Below, piece after piece: positions 1 through 12,124 of a stretch of DNA of 64,000 nucleotides. The stretch's first letter is position 1; each line of letters opens with the position of its first letter. The position numbers were made by a program, and so were the translations under genes. This DNA comes from Cherax quadricarinatus (taxonomy: Eukaryota; Arthropoda; Malacostraca; Decapoda; Parastacidae): contig NC_091311.1 of NCBI RefSeq assembly GCF_038502225.1, positions 38,296,072 to 38,360,071 on the forward strand, written 5' to 3'. A model generated the notes under the pieces. The model did no database searches and was not told where the DNA came from. It saw only the letters and a list, made by a program, of their open reading frames with translations.

Positions 1-20
1 CCATATAATGCTTTAAATAT

Positions 21-452
21 AATGTTAACATTGATCATTAGAAAATACGGGCCTCCTTTAAATTTGGCTTTACAAATTGGCCCTTTCATACTAAAAGACT
101 GGGGACCACCGCTCTAGACTACTTGGACACAGATTCCTCAAAACCTAGGCAGCCTGGTTTACAAGCCATGTTTCTTCCTAGCCCGAGTACACCAGTGTGC
201 CTCAAGCATTGCTTCAAGCTGCTTCATTCTCCTCCTGTATATTAAATGAAATAGCTTGAAACCATGCTTGAGGCCCACTGGTGTGTCCGGGCTAGGAAGA
301 AACATGGCATGTTAAGCAGGTTGCCTAGCTTTTCGAGGTATCTGTGGCCAAGTGATCTAGAGCAGAAGTCCCCCAAAACTTTTAATACGAAAAGGCCAAT
401 TTGAAAAGCCAAATTTAGAGGGCCGCATTTTCTAATGATCGATATTAACATT
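21..452. repeat. Old imperfect palindrome (foldback)
   Basis: Two arms of about 205 bp (roughly 21-225 and 248-452) are reverse complements with visible mismatches and small indels. For example CCATGTTTCTTCCTAGC at 166-182 pairs with its complement at 291-307. The centre is near 236. The divergence implies an old structure. The phrases 'ggccgcattttctaatg' and 'gggggacttctgctctaga' recall hAT non-coding ends, but no transposase is present. A foldback transposon or two head-to-head MITE copies are both possible. Confidence 0.75.
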
Positions 453-734
453 ATACTGAAAGTCGTAAGATGTAACATAGGTAAATGGTTCAACTTATTT
501 TATTTTTTATGAAACATCTGAGATTAAGGTAAATAATACAAGGTCTATAATGCAAAGATATATCAAATTTTAACGTAATTACTAATTATTGACAGTAAAT
601 AGGGTGCTTCTAAGATAACCGGCACTGACCAGAAGTGAAAGGTGGCTGTTAGAGGTGACGATAAGGTTTTGGTGTAAAATGGCTTTAAATATTTTGTAAC
701 TGTTGACACTATGCAGTGTGGAATTTATAATTCC

Positions 735-806
735 ATGCAAGGGCCTCATCCATTTCCTAGAAGGGCCACATGCGGCCCTCGAGCCACAGGTTGGAGACCC
801 CAGATC
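735..806 (-). mobile_element. hAT-type terminal fragment
   Basis: Read on the minus strand the segment starts GGGGTCTCCAACCTGTGG, then CGAGGGCCGCATGTGGCCC. This 'caggggTCTCCAACCTGTGGC..GCCGC' pattern is typical of terminal inverted repeats of hAT/MITE elements. The opposite terminus is not obvious, and the palindrome to the left may be part of the same element. Confidence 0.45.
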
Positions 807-1064
807 TGAAGAGTCACTTGAGAAACCATGCCAGACTCCCCTGACGTGATTTGGAATCCTGCTGATTATGATCGTTCTCTGTATATATACACGTCAAAAA
901 TAAGTATCGTACAAAAAAAAACACTAAACAAATAAATAAAAAAATTGATTAGTAGGTTCTGGTTAGCGCTTTTCCGCCACTGAGAACAGCGACCATTACA
1001 GCCAGAAGAATTGCAGGATATCACCATAGCTTACCGAGTGTCTGCAGCCTGGAACTGCAGTTAT

Positions 1065-1356
1065 GATGGGAGGGTAAGATATGATTTTCTTGGGATTTTT
1101 AACCCCGGAGAGTTAGCCACCCAGGATAACCCAAGAGAATCAGTGCGTCATCGAGGACTGTTTCCATTGGGGTCCTCAATCTTGTCCCCCAGGATGCGAC
1201 CCACACCAGTCAGCTAACACCCAGGTACCTATTTGCTGCTAGGTGAACAGGACAAAAGGTCTAAGGAAACGCGTCGAAATGTTTCCACCCGCCGGGAATC
1301 GAACCCGGGTCTTCCGTGTGTGAAGCGAGAGCTTTAGCCACCAGACTACCAGGCAT
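1065..1356 (-). mobile_element. tRNA-derived SINE (family 1)
   Basis: On the minus strand the element begins with a tRNA-like head: TGGTGGCTAAAGC as A box and GGTTCGATTCCCGGCGGG as B box. The body follows with 'AGCAAATAGGTACCTGGGTG', 'GACTGGTGTGGGTCGCATCC' and 'TCCTCGATGACGCACTG'. The internal pol III promoter is intact by eye. A second copy of this family lies near 18.3-18.6 kb. It is a SINE rather than a functional tRNA because the body continues for about 200 bp and no closed acceptor stem is seen. Confidence 0.85.
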
Positions 1357-1840
1357 GTAAGTTTTCTTACACACAGCTACATATAAGTGCAATTGTCATA
1401 TATAGTGTAAATTAGCTAGGATGACCTTAAAAAATGTCAGTGTGGTAATGCAGAAGTTATGGTGGGAGGGGAGTCGGGAATAATGAAATGGAATGCAAAA
1501 GAGGAAAAGCGGTAAATGTCATTGACCGGCCGTTCTCCACTCAGGGCAGAATATATGATGGAAAACGAGAGGGAAGCAGCGAGGGAAGAAGTCAGGGAGA
1601 ACAAAGACGAGATTGGAGAGGGAGGCAATGGGGGATGTCCTCTGAAAAAAAAGGCAAGTCGGGTACCACTGCCTCTACTGAGGACTAAATTAAACATTGT
1701 GTGGATGAAGATTCTCCCCATGCTTCTATTACCGGTGATAGATTCATAATAACAGCGAAGATCACCATGCAGAGGAGCAATCACATGTCCTGATGGAGTG
1801 ATCATGTGTTGGAACCTACGACACCAGCCTAGCTGCTGAC
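1357..1840. other. Unannotated stretch
   Basis: No gene recognised. A purine-rich block (about 1,560-1,680, GAGGGAAG-like) gives short open frames on both strands with no recognisable protein. Confidence 0.5.
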
Positions 1841-1869
1841 TAAAGTACAGTAGGAGGATTTCCAGCCAA

Positions 1870-2240
1870 CTGATAGCCAGCTGCTGCCTGAAAACCAAGG
1901 GCTCCTAGCCAGCCGCTGCTGCCGAAACGTAAGATATCCCAGCTGACATCTGAAACGTAGGATATTAACCTACCTGCTGCTTAAACGTAGGATATCAGCT
2001 CAGGTGATGCCTAAGACGTAGGACATCTAACTTGCTTCTACCTGAAACTTTGGATATCAGCCTAGCTGCTCCCTAAAAAGCAGGACATCAGTCTAGCTGC
2101 TCCCTGAAAATGTAGGACATCAGCCTAGCTGTTGCGTAAAACGTAGGACATCGACCCAGCTGCTATATACAACGCAGGATATTAGCCTAACTGCTGCTTA
2201 AAACGCAGGACATCAGCCTAGCTGCTGCCGAAAAGAAAAC
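1870..2240. repeat. Degenerate minisatellite, about 35-38-bp unit
   Basis: About ten diverged units share the core 'AACGTAGGATATCAGCC' followed by 'TAGCTGCTGCCTGA'. Units vary in length and by several substitutions, so this is an older array than those at 40.7 and 54 kb. Confidence 0.8.
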
Positions 2241-3026
2241 TGGAAACCTGACAATGCTCGTTTATTCCAGCCTGTGAAGATTTTATTTTAGGTTTTGCCC
2301 TGAGCATCGAGTTTATTGACCAGCTCCAACTGTGTGTGTGAACATGCAGTTGTTAAAGAAATACATCACATCCCAAGTAACTGACACACCACTGGCTGTT
2401 TCAGCATGCAATTAGCACTACCTTTACAATTCGTTGCAAAGGAAAAAATACATACACCGAGAGATTTGTTTCTCTGTGTATAAACAGAAAGGTGTGTATC
2501 TCTCTATTTATATACAGTGAGAGTTTATTTTAATGTTTACCTTGGCCCGTGGTGTAAAGGTGACATGTGTAGTCGATAGGTTTTAACTCTCTTAATGATA
2601 TTCAATGTTGTAACTGACCTCAATCACAAGCGAGTAAAATCGTCGCTTTTTAATTTAGATTGAATTTTAAGGAACTAATCTGTATGTAGTTGTTACATAA
2701 AAAAATAATTTATTTCACATTTACTCTTTTTTTCCATCGTCTGTCTTCGTATTTATTTTTCTTGTTTTTGGTTGCATTTTTTTGTTGTTGTATTAATCCA
2801 CTTGTGGATTAATACTACAAATATGGCCACTATACTTGGCCGTGTTTTCTTATCTTGGGTCGGGAAATAAGTGCAGTTGACCAAAACCTGCATTTAGAAT
2901 AGGAACCTAATGATGACGTTATTGGTTCGTCCTAGACTGTTGTGACTCGCAAAATCTTAATAACGTGATTGAAAACAAACCATGGAACGGGTGAGACTTG
3001 ATGATACCCATTGCGTGGTTCGTTTC
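2241..3026. other. Unannotated AT-rich stretch
   Basis: No gene seen. TATTAATCCAC/GTGGATTAATA near 2,791-2,813 forms a small inverted repeat. The segment near 2,950-2,985 (AACGTGATTGAAAACAAACC) matches the 3' tail of the tRNA-derived SINE seen at 31.5 kb, so a truncated SINE tail probably precedes the hammerhead-like motif. Confidence 0.45.
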
Positions 3027-3065
3027 TGACTTGATAATGGTCCAGGACGGACCGAAACGTCGTTA
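3027..3065 (+). ncRNA. Hammerhead-ribozyme-like motif, U3/A8 subtype
   Basis: In order: stem I 5' strand TGAC (3027-3030); core TTGATAA (3031-3037); one extra T; stem II GGTCC/GGACC (39-43 with 49-53) and a 5-nt loop; GAAA (3054-3057); C; GTC (3059-3061); stem I 3' strand GTTA, which pairs with TGAC through one G-U. A hammerhead would cut after 3061. Core positions 3 and 8 are U and A instead of C and G, a change that keeps them pairable. The extra base before stem II departs from the consensus. Confidence 0.5.
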
Positions 3066-3851
3066 TCAGGTTTCGTTCCTTAGTGGGGGAGGGGGGGGTT
3101 GTGTTGAAGTTCTTCAGCCAATGTATTGCGATTTTTTTTCTTATTCTGAATTACTGCAAACAGTCTAATATTACCTATTCATCTCGTAGAAAGTTCCCTG
3201 GTGTGGTATAAACCTTGGTAACAGATACCGACACACTGGTTTAGAATGACATGTGAAAAACATACAGCTGTATGTTAGAAGTGATAAGGTTCCAGGGCCG
3301 ACATGATTTCTAATGAATATATCATAGTGTTTGCTCCGGTGATCTAGTGTACCTGTACTGTTATTTCTAACCAGGTCCTAGTAACACTTAGAGTTTCTTA
3401 GGCAATGAAGTGCCCTATTTTTTCAAAATACTTTGATTTGTTTGCACTAACATTTTCTTATCAAGGTAAATATTTCTAAATCAACTTTTTATGAATTAGA
3501 TAAAAATTAAGTCTGAATTCCTCATTATACAATAAAATACACGTAAAAAAAATGATGTTGAAGGGAGATTGGATAAGAGCATGAGTGGGAATAGGTAGGA
3601 GGAGATATAGGCCTATAATGATTCAATAGACCTACTGCAGAGATTCTCTATTCTATTATTTGTTGGTTAATTATTTTCTGGTCTTGGTAGAGGGCAGAAT
3701 CTGTCAGCTCGGTCACCTGTAGGAGGTTACTGCCCCGAGTCCTCAGGCTCTCAGGGCTACACAAGACTTGTGTACAAACCCACAGCTTTAAACCCCGGGC
3801 AGGTTACCATGGCTTGTGTCTGATAGTGCTGGCTGGCAGCCAAACACACCA
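3066..3851. other. Unannotated stretch
   Basis: Nothing recognisable beyond a poly-G run near 3,090-3,098 and AT-rich sequence. Confidence 0.5.
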
Positions 3852-4020
3852 ACCTGTTACTTCTCTTCCCACACCTGAGTGTGTGACACCTGTTACTTCT
3901 CTTCCCACACCTGAGTGTGTGACACCTGTTGCTTCTCTTCCCACACCTGAGTGTGTGACACCTGTTGCTTCTCTTCCCACACCTGAATGTGTGACATCTG
4001 TTGCTTCTCTAAACATGAGT
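3852..4020. repeat. Minisatellite, 36-bp unit
   Basis: About 4.5 units of 'cctgttgcttctcttccc' + 'acacctgagtgtgtgaca'. Degenerate related copies continue to about 4,130. Because 36 is a multiple of 3, both strands show short repetitive open frames that are not genes. Confidence 0.9.
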
Positions 4021-4370
4021 GCATGACACCTACTGGGACACCTGCTAGCCCTCTTCTAACACCTAGATATCTGACACCCGTCGTAACACCTGTTGTAACA
4101 ACTGCTGCTCCTCTCCTCCCTCCTAGACCTTTGCCAGCAGCTGCTCTCTAATTTAACTTGTACATTTTTAATATTCCTTGAATTATTTACTTTGCTATTT
4201 CGATATTGTTAGTTTTGAGATGGTAACAAACTTTTGTAGAGTAGTGTTAGCTTTGAGATAATTTGAGATAATTTGCAAGGTAGTGTTAGCTTGAAATAAT
4301 TACGGTAAGCCTTTGAAGACCATCGACTGTGATAACATTAACGGTAGTTCTTCCGTTGCTCCTCTAAGAT

Positions 4371-4542
4371 TTCCCCTCATGGAAGGTTCCTTGATGTTGG
4401 TGAGGGGCTCTTGATTTAGGGAATTGGATCTATGCTCCAGTTCCCCGAATTAAGCCTGAATGCCTTCCACATCCCCCCCCCCTGGGCGCTGTATAATCCT
4501 ACGGGTTTAGCGCTTCCCCCTTGATTATAATAATAATAATCC
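4371..4542 (+). mobile_element. SINE-like element (family 2) with ATA tail
   Basis: Carries 'GAATTGGATCTATGCTCCAG', 'TTCCCCGAATTAAGCCTGAA', 'GGCGCTGTATAATCCT' and 'GGGTTTAGCGCTTCCCCCTT', and ends in GATTATAATAATAATAAT. Related 3' ends recur at 22.3 kb and (reverse) 32.3 kb, each joined to an AAT/ATT repeat, which identifies the tail as part of the element. Confidence 0.75.
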
Positions 4543-5182
4543 TCTAAGATTCTCTCCACTACGGTAGACTTATCACAAGTAACTTTGCAACATAAATGTC
4601 ATTCTTATTCATTTTTTTTATCTGATGGAACAAATATATCAACGGGAAAGAAAGAAAAATGGGAATGTAGGTAACCATGGCATTTGATTGTATATAAGTG
4701 GTATGAACCTTAAGTATTATGCTGTGAAATACCTGACTTAGAGATTGGACAGTGGACAATTTAAATAAAAGAATTTGGTTAGGTTGGTTGTGTTTAAGCG
4801 GGTTATATTAATGTGAGTGTGTGGGTTATTACTATTAATGTTAAGAGCTAATCCCCTGTGGGTTATTTATCTCAAGGTGCGGTGGAGATTCGGTCCTCCG
4901 TCTGCTAATCGTAGCTTAGTCTTTGACCATTTAGGTGGTGTGGGTGTGGAGAGAAAGAGTGAGAGAGTTGAGGAAAGACTGTTGGAGTTTATATCTCAAA
5001 TAAAAGAGAAAGGTGTAATGTAAGCTTTTGTTGATTTCACAAGTGGGGGCTGTTGAAGGCCTGAAGAGAGGCTATTGTGACCTCCGCAACTCCTCCACCT
5101 TCACTTGTGTACCAAGACACCACCATCTTGCTGCGCCCCGTCACAGTGCCGGCACCACTGACCGACTCGTCTTATAATGAAG
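4543..5182. other. Unannotated stretch
   Basis: AT-rich sequence, then a GA-rich segment near 4,950-5,020. No conserved protein, RNA or element end recognised. Confidence 0.5.
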
Positions 5183-5220
5183 ACCTGCCGTCTCAGGTGA
5201 ATTTTCCTGAGACGGCGGGT
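5183..5220. other. Strong hairpin, 15-bp stem
   Basis: ACCTGCCGTCTCAGG (5183-5197) pairs with CCTGAGACGGCGGGT (5206-5220) with one G-T wobble, around the 8-nt loop TGAATTTT. No conserved neighbour explains it. Confidence 0.7.
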
Positions 5221-5284
5221 AAAACAAGGTGACTCATCACCAGACTACTAAGCTACAGTCTTCCAGCAGACAACGATACTAACT

Positions 5285-5385
5285 ACTCTCTTACGGAACA
5301 AACTGCCAAGTAGGGTCTTTGAAGTTAGCACTTTAGGTAACTTTAAAAACAAGTTTATAAGTGAGAGATTTTTAAATAAAATCTT
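5285..5385 (+). pseudogene. LINE C-terminal relic
   Basis: One frame reads FRNKLPSRVFEVSTLGNFKN then KFISERFLN. This resembles the extreme C-terminus of CR1/L2-type LINE ORF2 (W/F-N-x-LP...V..A.S...FK..LD). Only this short tail is seen, so the assignment is tentative. Confidence 0.45.
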
Positions 5386-6489
5386 GCTGTGTCTGAGAGT
5401 CTTTGATGTTCTACGTGTCACTTTACTGTCTATGTTTTGTGAGTGAGAGTGGTTGGATGTGAGCAGACCTGTAGCATTGCTCCTCTGTTCCCGTGATCTT
5501 AGTATCTCCTAAAATGACTCCTGGAATGCAAGTAAAAAAGGGGGCAAGAAACTCATTTTATCTATCGATGTTATACCTTAAACTGAAGCTCGTTATTATA
5601 GAGAACAGAGAGGGTGCAAGAGATTTTTTTTTTTTTGGTGGGGGGGGATAAACAACGTGACTAATAGAACAACAGGAAGTTCGTAATAGCGATTTCGGTT
5701 TACTCATAAATTATTTGCGAGACCACAGACACGCCAAGAGAAGGTGGTATTGAATTTAGTCTTTAGTGCTTTAAACTACGGCGGTGGAGCCAGCCAGCCG
5801 GCCACAGCAGCCCCGCCGTCTTCAAAGGACCTGTCCAAGGTTGAAGACCCGCTTGCGGCCGCTTGGGCGTGGGGGTCAAGCCACTGAAGGCCAGACAGGT
5901 GCAAGCACCACATCCGCTTCAACTGACAAACCCAATCAAATCATTACCAAAACTGATTCTTTAAAAGTATTCAGAAGAGTGAACAAAATGCACTTTTTCG
6001 AACATTTCTAAGCCTTAGGAAAATGAACTGATGATGATGGCGCTACAACTGGGCTTGATGCAGGACAACGTGGCAGAAAGAGGGAGAGGCAGAAGGAGAG
6101 GGAGAAGGACAGGGAGAGGGAGAGGAGCGTGCCTGAGCCCCCAGACACTGGCAAGCACAAGCCAGACTTGGGTTGCCCGGCCCCTCAGGCGCACAGGAAC
6201 TGGTCGTGAATGCCGCCACACTGAATTATTCTGAGGGATCCTGTTTGTGGTGAGCTAGTACCGTCTGCCTCGTCTGGCTGCATTCACAAATGCGACAATC
6301 TACGTAAAAACACATGTACCTAAGGGTATCTCGTGAACTTATTTAGCAAAACCACCTTAGGAACTTCACTAATAATAATTTGCAAAGTGAACCTCTCCTC
6401 ATACCTGTTACGATGTTCAGTAGATGATCTTGGAAGAGGTGGTACATTCGTATGAACACCTATATCTGACACTATGTACGTGTGCTACA
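5386..6489. other. Unannotated stretch
   Basis: No gene supported. The block at 5,780-6,235 is more GC- and purine-rich and holds 67-75-codon open frames (Arg/Gly-rich) on both strands. They match nothing I recognise and look compositional. A (CA)11 run sits at 6,490-6,512. Confidence 0.45.
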
Positions 6490-6512
6490 ATCACACACAC
6501 ACACACACACAA

Positions 6513-6660
6513 GAAAAAATATTAGCACTGGCCGCCTCCCACCGAGGCAGGGTAACCCGAAAAAAGATAAAAACGAAACATTTTCTTTTTGCATTTTGCA
6601 ATTTATACAAAAGGGCTACTAGCACCTTGCTCCCAGCATTGTAATTTAAACAGGAGAATG
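6513..6660 (-). repeat. Possible LINE-D 3' untranslated fragment
   Basis: 'CTGGCCGCCTCCCACCGAGG' followed by 'CAGGGTAACCCGAAAAAAG' is a dispersed repeat I associate with the 3' non-coding end of the LINE-D type element annotated on the minus strand at 30.7 kb. Recognition is from memory of the family, not from a second copy in this window. Confidence 0.35.
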
Positions 6661-6681
6661 GGTTACTAATCCCTCGCTCCT

Positions 6682-7436
<755 letters not shown>

Positions 7437-8005
7437 ATAAAACTGACAACATCCCCATTCAAGGCAGGTGAAATTGCAGAGCTAGAGAATGTACAGAGAA
7501 CCTTTACTGCACGTATAAGTTCCATCAAACACCTTAACTACTGGGAGCGCCTGGAAGCACTTGACTTGTACTCACTGGAGCGCAGGCGAGAGAGATATAT
7601 CATAATGTACACCTGGAAGATTCTGGAAGGACTGGTCCCTAATATGCCCACAGCAATCACTCCATACGAAAGCAAAAGACTTGGCAGGCGATGCAACATA
7701 TCCCCAGTGAAAAGTAGGGGCGTCACTAAGAGAAAACACAAAAAGTGTCCTGGGCCCAAGACTGTTCAACAGCCTCCCACCAGCAATAAAGGGCATTACG
7801 GGAAGACCCCTGGTTGTCTTCAAGAGGGAGCTGGACAGATACCTAAAGACGGTGCCGGATCAGCCGGGCTGTGGTTCGTGCGTTGGATTACGTGCGGCCA
7901 GCAGTAACAGCCTCGTTGATCAGGCCCTGATCCACCGGGAGGCCTGGTCGTGGACCGGGCCGGGGGGACGTTGATCCCCGGAATACCCTCTAGGTAGACC
8001 AGTGG
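7437..8005 (+). pseudogene. LINE-C 3' end (reverse transcriptase C-terminal region), broken
   Basis: This is the C-terminal, thumb-and-tail part of a non-LTR ORF2. The frame reads 'SPFKAGEIAELENVQRTFTA', 'RISSIKHLNYWERLEALDLY', 'SLERRRERYIIMYTWKILEG', as in the copies at 19.9 and 53.0 kb. After about codon 100 a frameshift loses the 'GPRLFNSLPP' motif, which continues in another frame. The 3' non-coding end 'GATCCACCGGGAGGCCTGGTC' minus its last base, then 'GTTGATCCCCGGAATACCCTC', is recognisable. RT catalytic motifs are absent, so this is a 5'-truncated dead copy. The abrupt left edge is the usual product of incomplete target-primed reverse transcription. Confidence 0.85.
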
Positions 8006-8862
8006 TAAGAGACATTTTCCTAGGTCTGCAAAGGTCATCTAGGAATCTACTTACAGTTATAGAAGACTCAGTAACCACCACATGTATATATAAATTTTTT
8101 TGAAAGCATGATTTAACATCATAGTGTTAGGATAATGATCTGGATTATACACAGATAACCTGCACACAGAACATTGTGGAAGATCCTGCTGCTACCAGTT
8201 ACGCTTCCATCAGGTACGTAAGCATTAAAATATGTTATTAGTTGACTTTTAAAGCTAGATTTACTCCCAATACAGGTACCCCAGCATAGGTACCCCAGTA
8301 CAGGCACCCCAGTATATGTAGGTTCGCGAGGCAGACCCCGGCCCGGGTCTTCTCCACGTGGAGGACCGGCGAGGGTACCTCGGTTTTGAGGCTCTGAGTT
8401 AAAAACCCTAAGACCTGAGATCCGTGACGGGAGACATTTTACCCTGGAGACGATAAGAGAGTTCCGCAATGTGTCTTCAGTACTGTCAGCAGTGCTCCAC
8501 CGAATCAGTCATGTGAGTTACAGCTGATTGATCCGTCCCTGGCTATTTTAATGCACAGATTGTCACTTCCTTTGAACTTACATTATCCTTACCTAGGATA
8601 AAAAATAAAACCCAGAACGTCTAGACAAATATCAGTGTGAGGAAGAGAGTCATCACAGCCTGGCATGTGGTGGAGACGAGTCCATTAACTCATGGACTAC
8701 CAACCGTCATAGGAACATGACAGCGGCGCCTCTGCCATCGCTCACTCACCTTTCTTACTTCCGTTATTTAGGATTCCACCACGAGAAACATTTCCTGGCT
8801 GGTGGTGTGTCGAGCGTGGGAACACACGCCCAGGACGCCAGGGAAGGAGCCGCGGGAACACA
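8006..8862. other. Unannotated stretch
   Basis: Three near-repeats of 'AGGTACCCCAGTA' occur near 8,273-8,315. The rest shows no recognisable element or gene. Open frames here overlap LINE-C 3' sequence or are short. Confidence 0.45.
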
Positions 8863-8909
8863 CTGCTGACCAAAATACTCTCAGACGTTTGCAAGGTTTT
8901 GGTCAGCAG
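8863..8909. other. Perfect 13-bp hairpin
   Basis: CTGCTGACCAAAA (8863-8875) and its exact complement TTTTGGTCAGCAG (8897-8909) enclose a 21-nt loop. It sits at the end of a more GC-rich block. It may be the termini of a very short MITE or a structured RNA, and neither can be decided by eye. Confidence 0.65.
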
Positions 8910-8971
8910 CGTCGGAAGTAAACAACCTCAATGTTAATTGTACGTGATTTGCTGTGAGCTGCAAGTCAGAG

Positions 8972-9108
<137 letters not shown>

Positions 9109-9399
9109 CATATACACTGGATATATAAGATTAGCAATTAAAATTCCCCGTGGGAAGAGAACCAAGGCTGTGACGAATACCATCCTCAAAGGATATCAGA
9201 CTTCTTTATTGACGTTGTTTCGGATGTTACTTCGTCCATCATCGGAATCTAAAAATATATTACAGTAACTATAAAACACAGTTTCTAGGTTAATTAGTTA
9301 GCCACGAACAAAAATATGAGAACTTAAGTCTGCTGTAAGACATATGCTGTTTAGATGATCTTGAGTTACTTAATTCATGCTGGAGATAGAATTTTAAAC

Positions 9400-9560
9400 G
9401 ATGCACGTAGGAAACTGAAGCTTGTGACGATGTTTCGGTCCGACTTGAATCATTAACTAGACACACAAAAACGCGAAGGGAAGGGAGCCAGCTAATTGTC
9501 CAAGTTGGACCGAAACGTCGCCATAAGTTTCGGTCTCCTACGTGCGGGTTATTTGTGTAT
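9400..9560. repeat. Inverted pair of degenerate hammerhead-like repeats
   Basis: The plus-strand block 'GTTGGACCGAAACGTCGCC' then 'ATAAGTTTCGGTCTCCTACG' (about 9,505-9,543) is mirrored on the minus strand at about 9,402-9,447 ('GTCGGACCGAAACATCGTC' then 'TTCCTACGTGC'). Stem II's 3' half and GAAAC are kept, but the CUGANGA side is not recognisable in either arm. The family resembles the motif at 3.0 kb. Confidence 0.55.
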
Positions 9561-9793
9561 TGTTCCAATCATGGTATTGTGCCTTATTATTCTTCTGTAA
9601 AGATGATATACGTCACAGTCTTCTTCATGCTTTTAATACTGAAAATTCGTTTCCCAAGTGGAACCTCAATTGCTAAATTGACAAGTCTGGTAATTGTGGT
9701 ATTGACAAGTGTGGTAACGTGGTAGAGCACTGCATACCTTGTTCCAAGGTTCGTAGATTCCAGTCTCCTTCGGCCTGAGATTAGTGTTTGTGA

Positions 9794-9794
<1 letters not shown>

Positions 9795-9879
<85 letters not shown>
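9795..9879. repeat. (AT)n microsatellite
   Basis: About 42 AT units with one G interruption near 9,810. Confidence 0.97.
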
Positions 9880-9883
<4 letters not shown>

Positions 9884-10584
9884 TTTCTCTTGTATATTTA
9901 AAGATATTTCTTTTCATTTATATTAATATAAAATTAATGAGTTTGTACCTAAAGAACCTTAGAAAACTTACCTATCTTATTATAACAAACGCAGTTTAAT
10001 TTTACCTAATCCAACTAAATATATTTTATTTAAGTTTACAATAATTTAATAATAAAAAAACACAATGGGATATATTTTGTTTTTCGTTAGATTCAGAAAT
10101 TACTGCAAACACAAATTTTCGTTTGCCTTACTGGGCATGAAGTGTGTTACTATTTAAGCCAAAATCCTAGCCTAATGAATGCTTTCTAGCTACAGAGTGG
10201 GAGGGTGGGAAGTGCTGTTATCGTAAACAAGCTAGATAATGCTTTAATACATTGGTCTACTAGAATTAATGTATGTCTCCACCTTACAAAGAGAAGGTAG
10301 AATGTGTGAAGGTAGAAATGTGCAGAGATTAAAAGTGAGCAAGAGGTAGGTGTTTGCGAAGTGAGACGTTAGTAGGGATGGGGGGTTAGCACAAGGAACA
10401 TTGAAATTGAAGTTGGCGCAGTAGGTTAGTTGTAGTTAAAAAGTCAAAGAGAGAGAGTCTGCGTCAACGGTGGGGCTTTCAGTGAGGAGGTCAGCAAGAG
10501 TGAGTGTCCTGGTCTCTTTAGACGTCTATCGTGGGTCCTGCGTGAGATCTGATAGCCAGCCAGATGCAGGAACAACGTTACATG
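9880..10584. other. Unannotated stretch
   Basis: AT-rich, then moderately purine-rich from 10,270. No element or gene recognised. Confidence 0.5.
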
Positions 10585-10589
10585 CAGTG

Positions 10590-10800
10590 AGGTCGGGTAT
10601 ATTGTGATTAAATCAGGTGCAGTGAGAAGATCAGGTATAGTGATTAAATCAGGTGCAGTGAGAATGTCAGGTATAGTGATTAAATCAGGTGCAGTGAGAA
10701 GGTCAGGTATAGTGATTAAATCAGGTGCAGTGAGAAGATCAGGTATAGTGATTAAATCAGGTGCAGCGAGAAGGTCAAGTGCAGTAACAAGGTCAGGTGC
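10590..10800. repeat. Minisatellite, 36-bp unit
   Basis: About five units of 'gtgattaaatcaggtgcagt' + 'gagaaggtcaggtata', with decay at the 3' end into AGGTCAGGTGCAGGAA-like partial units up to 10,890. The repetitive 12-residue open frame is a by-product of a unit length divisible by three. Confidence 0.9.
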
Positions 10801-10890
10801 AGGAAGATCAGTTGCACGAGCAAGATCAGTGTAGCAGAAAAATCGGTTACAGGATCAAGGTCAGGTATAGGAACAGGGCCAGGTACAGAA

Positions 10891-11640
10891 AAAAATTGAC
10901 TTCAGGTTTCAACTGGCCTTATAAGTTATCAGAACCAGCTAGTTAAGCAATCACAGATGACTCAAAAATTTTTTTTTTCACTCTTTTTGCCATCATTTCG
11001 CACCACATACAAACAACTTCCCAGTTAATATTATGGTTATACTTCCCAACATGCTGGAAAAGCTGTTGCACTGGTTACATTTGGAATAGACAAGACCCCA
11101 GGACTCATAGGAATCCAATAAAACCTCCAAGAATTTGCATTTTGTGCCTTATTCCGACATATCGTACAGACAGTTTGTGTTCAGTTCCTCTTGTCTACCT
11201 CCAGTCAACTGTCGGTGGGACATCGACCCCGCAGGTCCTGTCCCGGTCAAATACAAAGGTTACTGAAGACGGAGCCAACAGAAGCAGTAGAGAGGTGAAG
11301 ATTATATGATCAGCCCGACAACCTTGAAGATCAGTTAGGCATAATGTACTCTCTACTAGGTCATTAAGGGACGGAGTACTATATGCCTCACCTTCCAATG
11401 ATGATTAAGGCAGATGATACGACATTACGAGAATGCTGTGGTGGTCACTCTCCCACGAATAAATTTTCCTGAAGATAGCAGGTGTAATGGAGTGTAATGG
11501 GAGCAAGTGGGAGAGGAGAGGAAGGGACCAATCGTGGGATAGGGCCAGGAGAGGTGACCACCACAGTCAGGTAAGTGTTGACTTCCTCTCCTGCGTAACA
11601 GGTGACGAGCGAACCGGAAACCCAAACTACCCCCTTCCAT
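10891..11640. other. Unannotated stretch
   Basis: No gene or element recognised. Short open frames on both strands lack similarity to known families. Confidence 0.45.
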
Positions 11641-11675
11641 CTCTCTCTCTCTCTATTTCTCTCTCCCTCTCACTC

Positions 11676-11752
<77 letters not shown>
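11641..11752. repeat. (CT)n microsatellite
   Basis: CT-rich from 11,641, with about 35 uninterrupted units from 11,680. Confidence 0.95.
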
Positions 11753-11756
<4 letters not shown>

Positions 11757-12124
11757 CCAAATTATTACTTATTACTTATTTCAGCTCTTTCAAAATGTTA
11801 ATATAAACGAAATTATTATATTTTCACATGTGATGTGGAACTCTCCCTAGAGTTTGTTTACATCGTTCACTTTAAAAAGTATCCCAATTTGTTTCTCGGA
11901 AATACTGTCTTAGATCACTACACATTCCTTTCCTATAATCTAGTTAATAATGTTCACACTGTTTATATCTTCACCAAGACATAGCTTGCAACATTCATTT
12001 TATCTTATAGAACATGATCACGTCTAGAAACTGTGTTGGTTCAGATGTTATAGCGGCTTTCCTTTTTTTTTCTAGTAAATACTTGTACTAGTATTGATGA
12101 CCTGAGTAATTTTTTTTTTTTTGA

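Noticed and set aside
1280..1356. Possible functional tRNA gene (minus strand)
   Set aside because: A- and B-box-like sequences are present, but there is no complete cloverleaf and the sequence continues into a SINE body shared with 18.3-18.6 kb.
5784..6234. Candidate host exon in a GC-richer block
   Set aside because: Frames on both strands are short and Arg/Gly-rich, no splice-site-bounded conserved domain is recognisable, and composition explains them.
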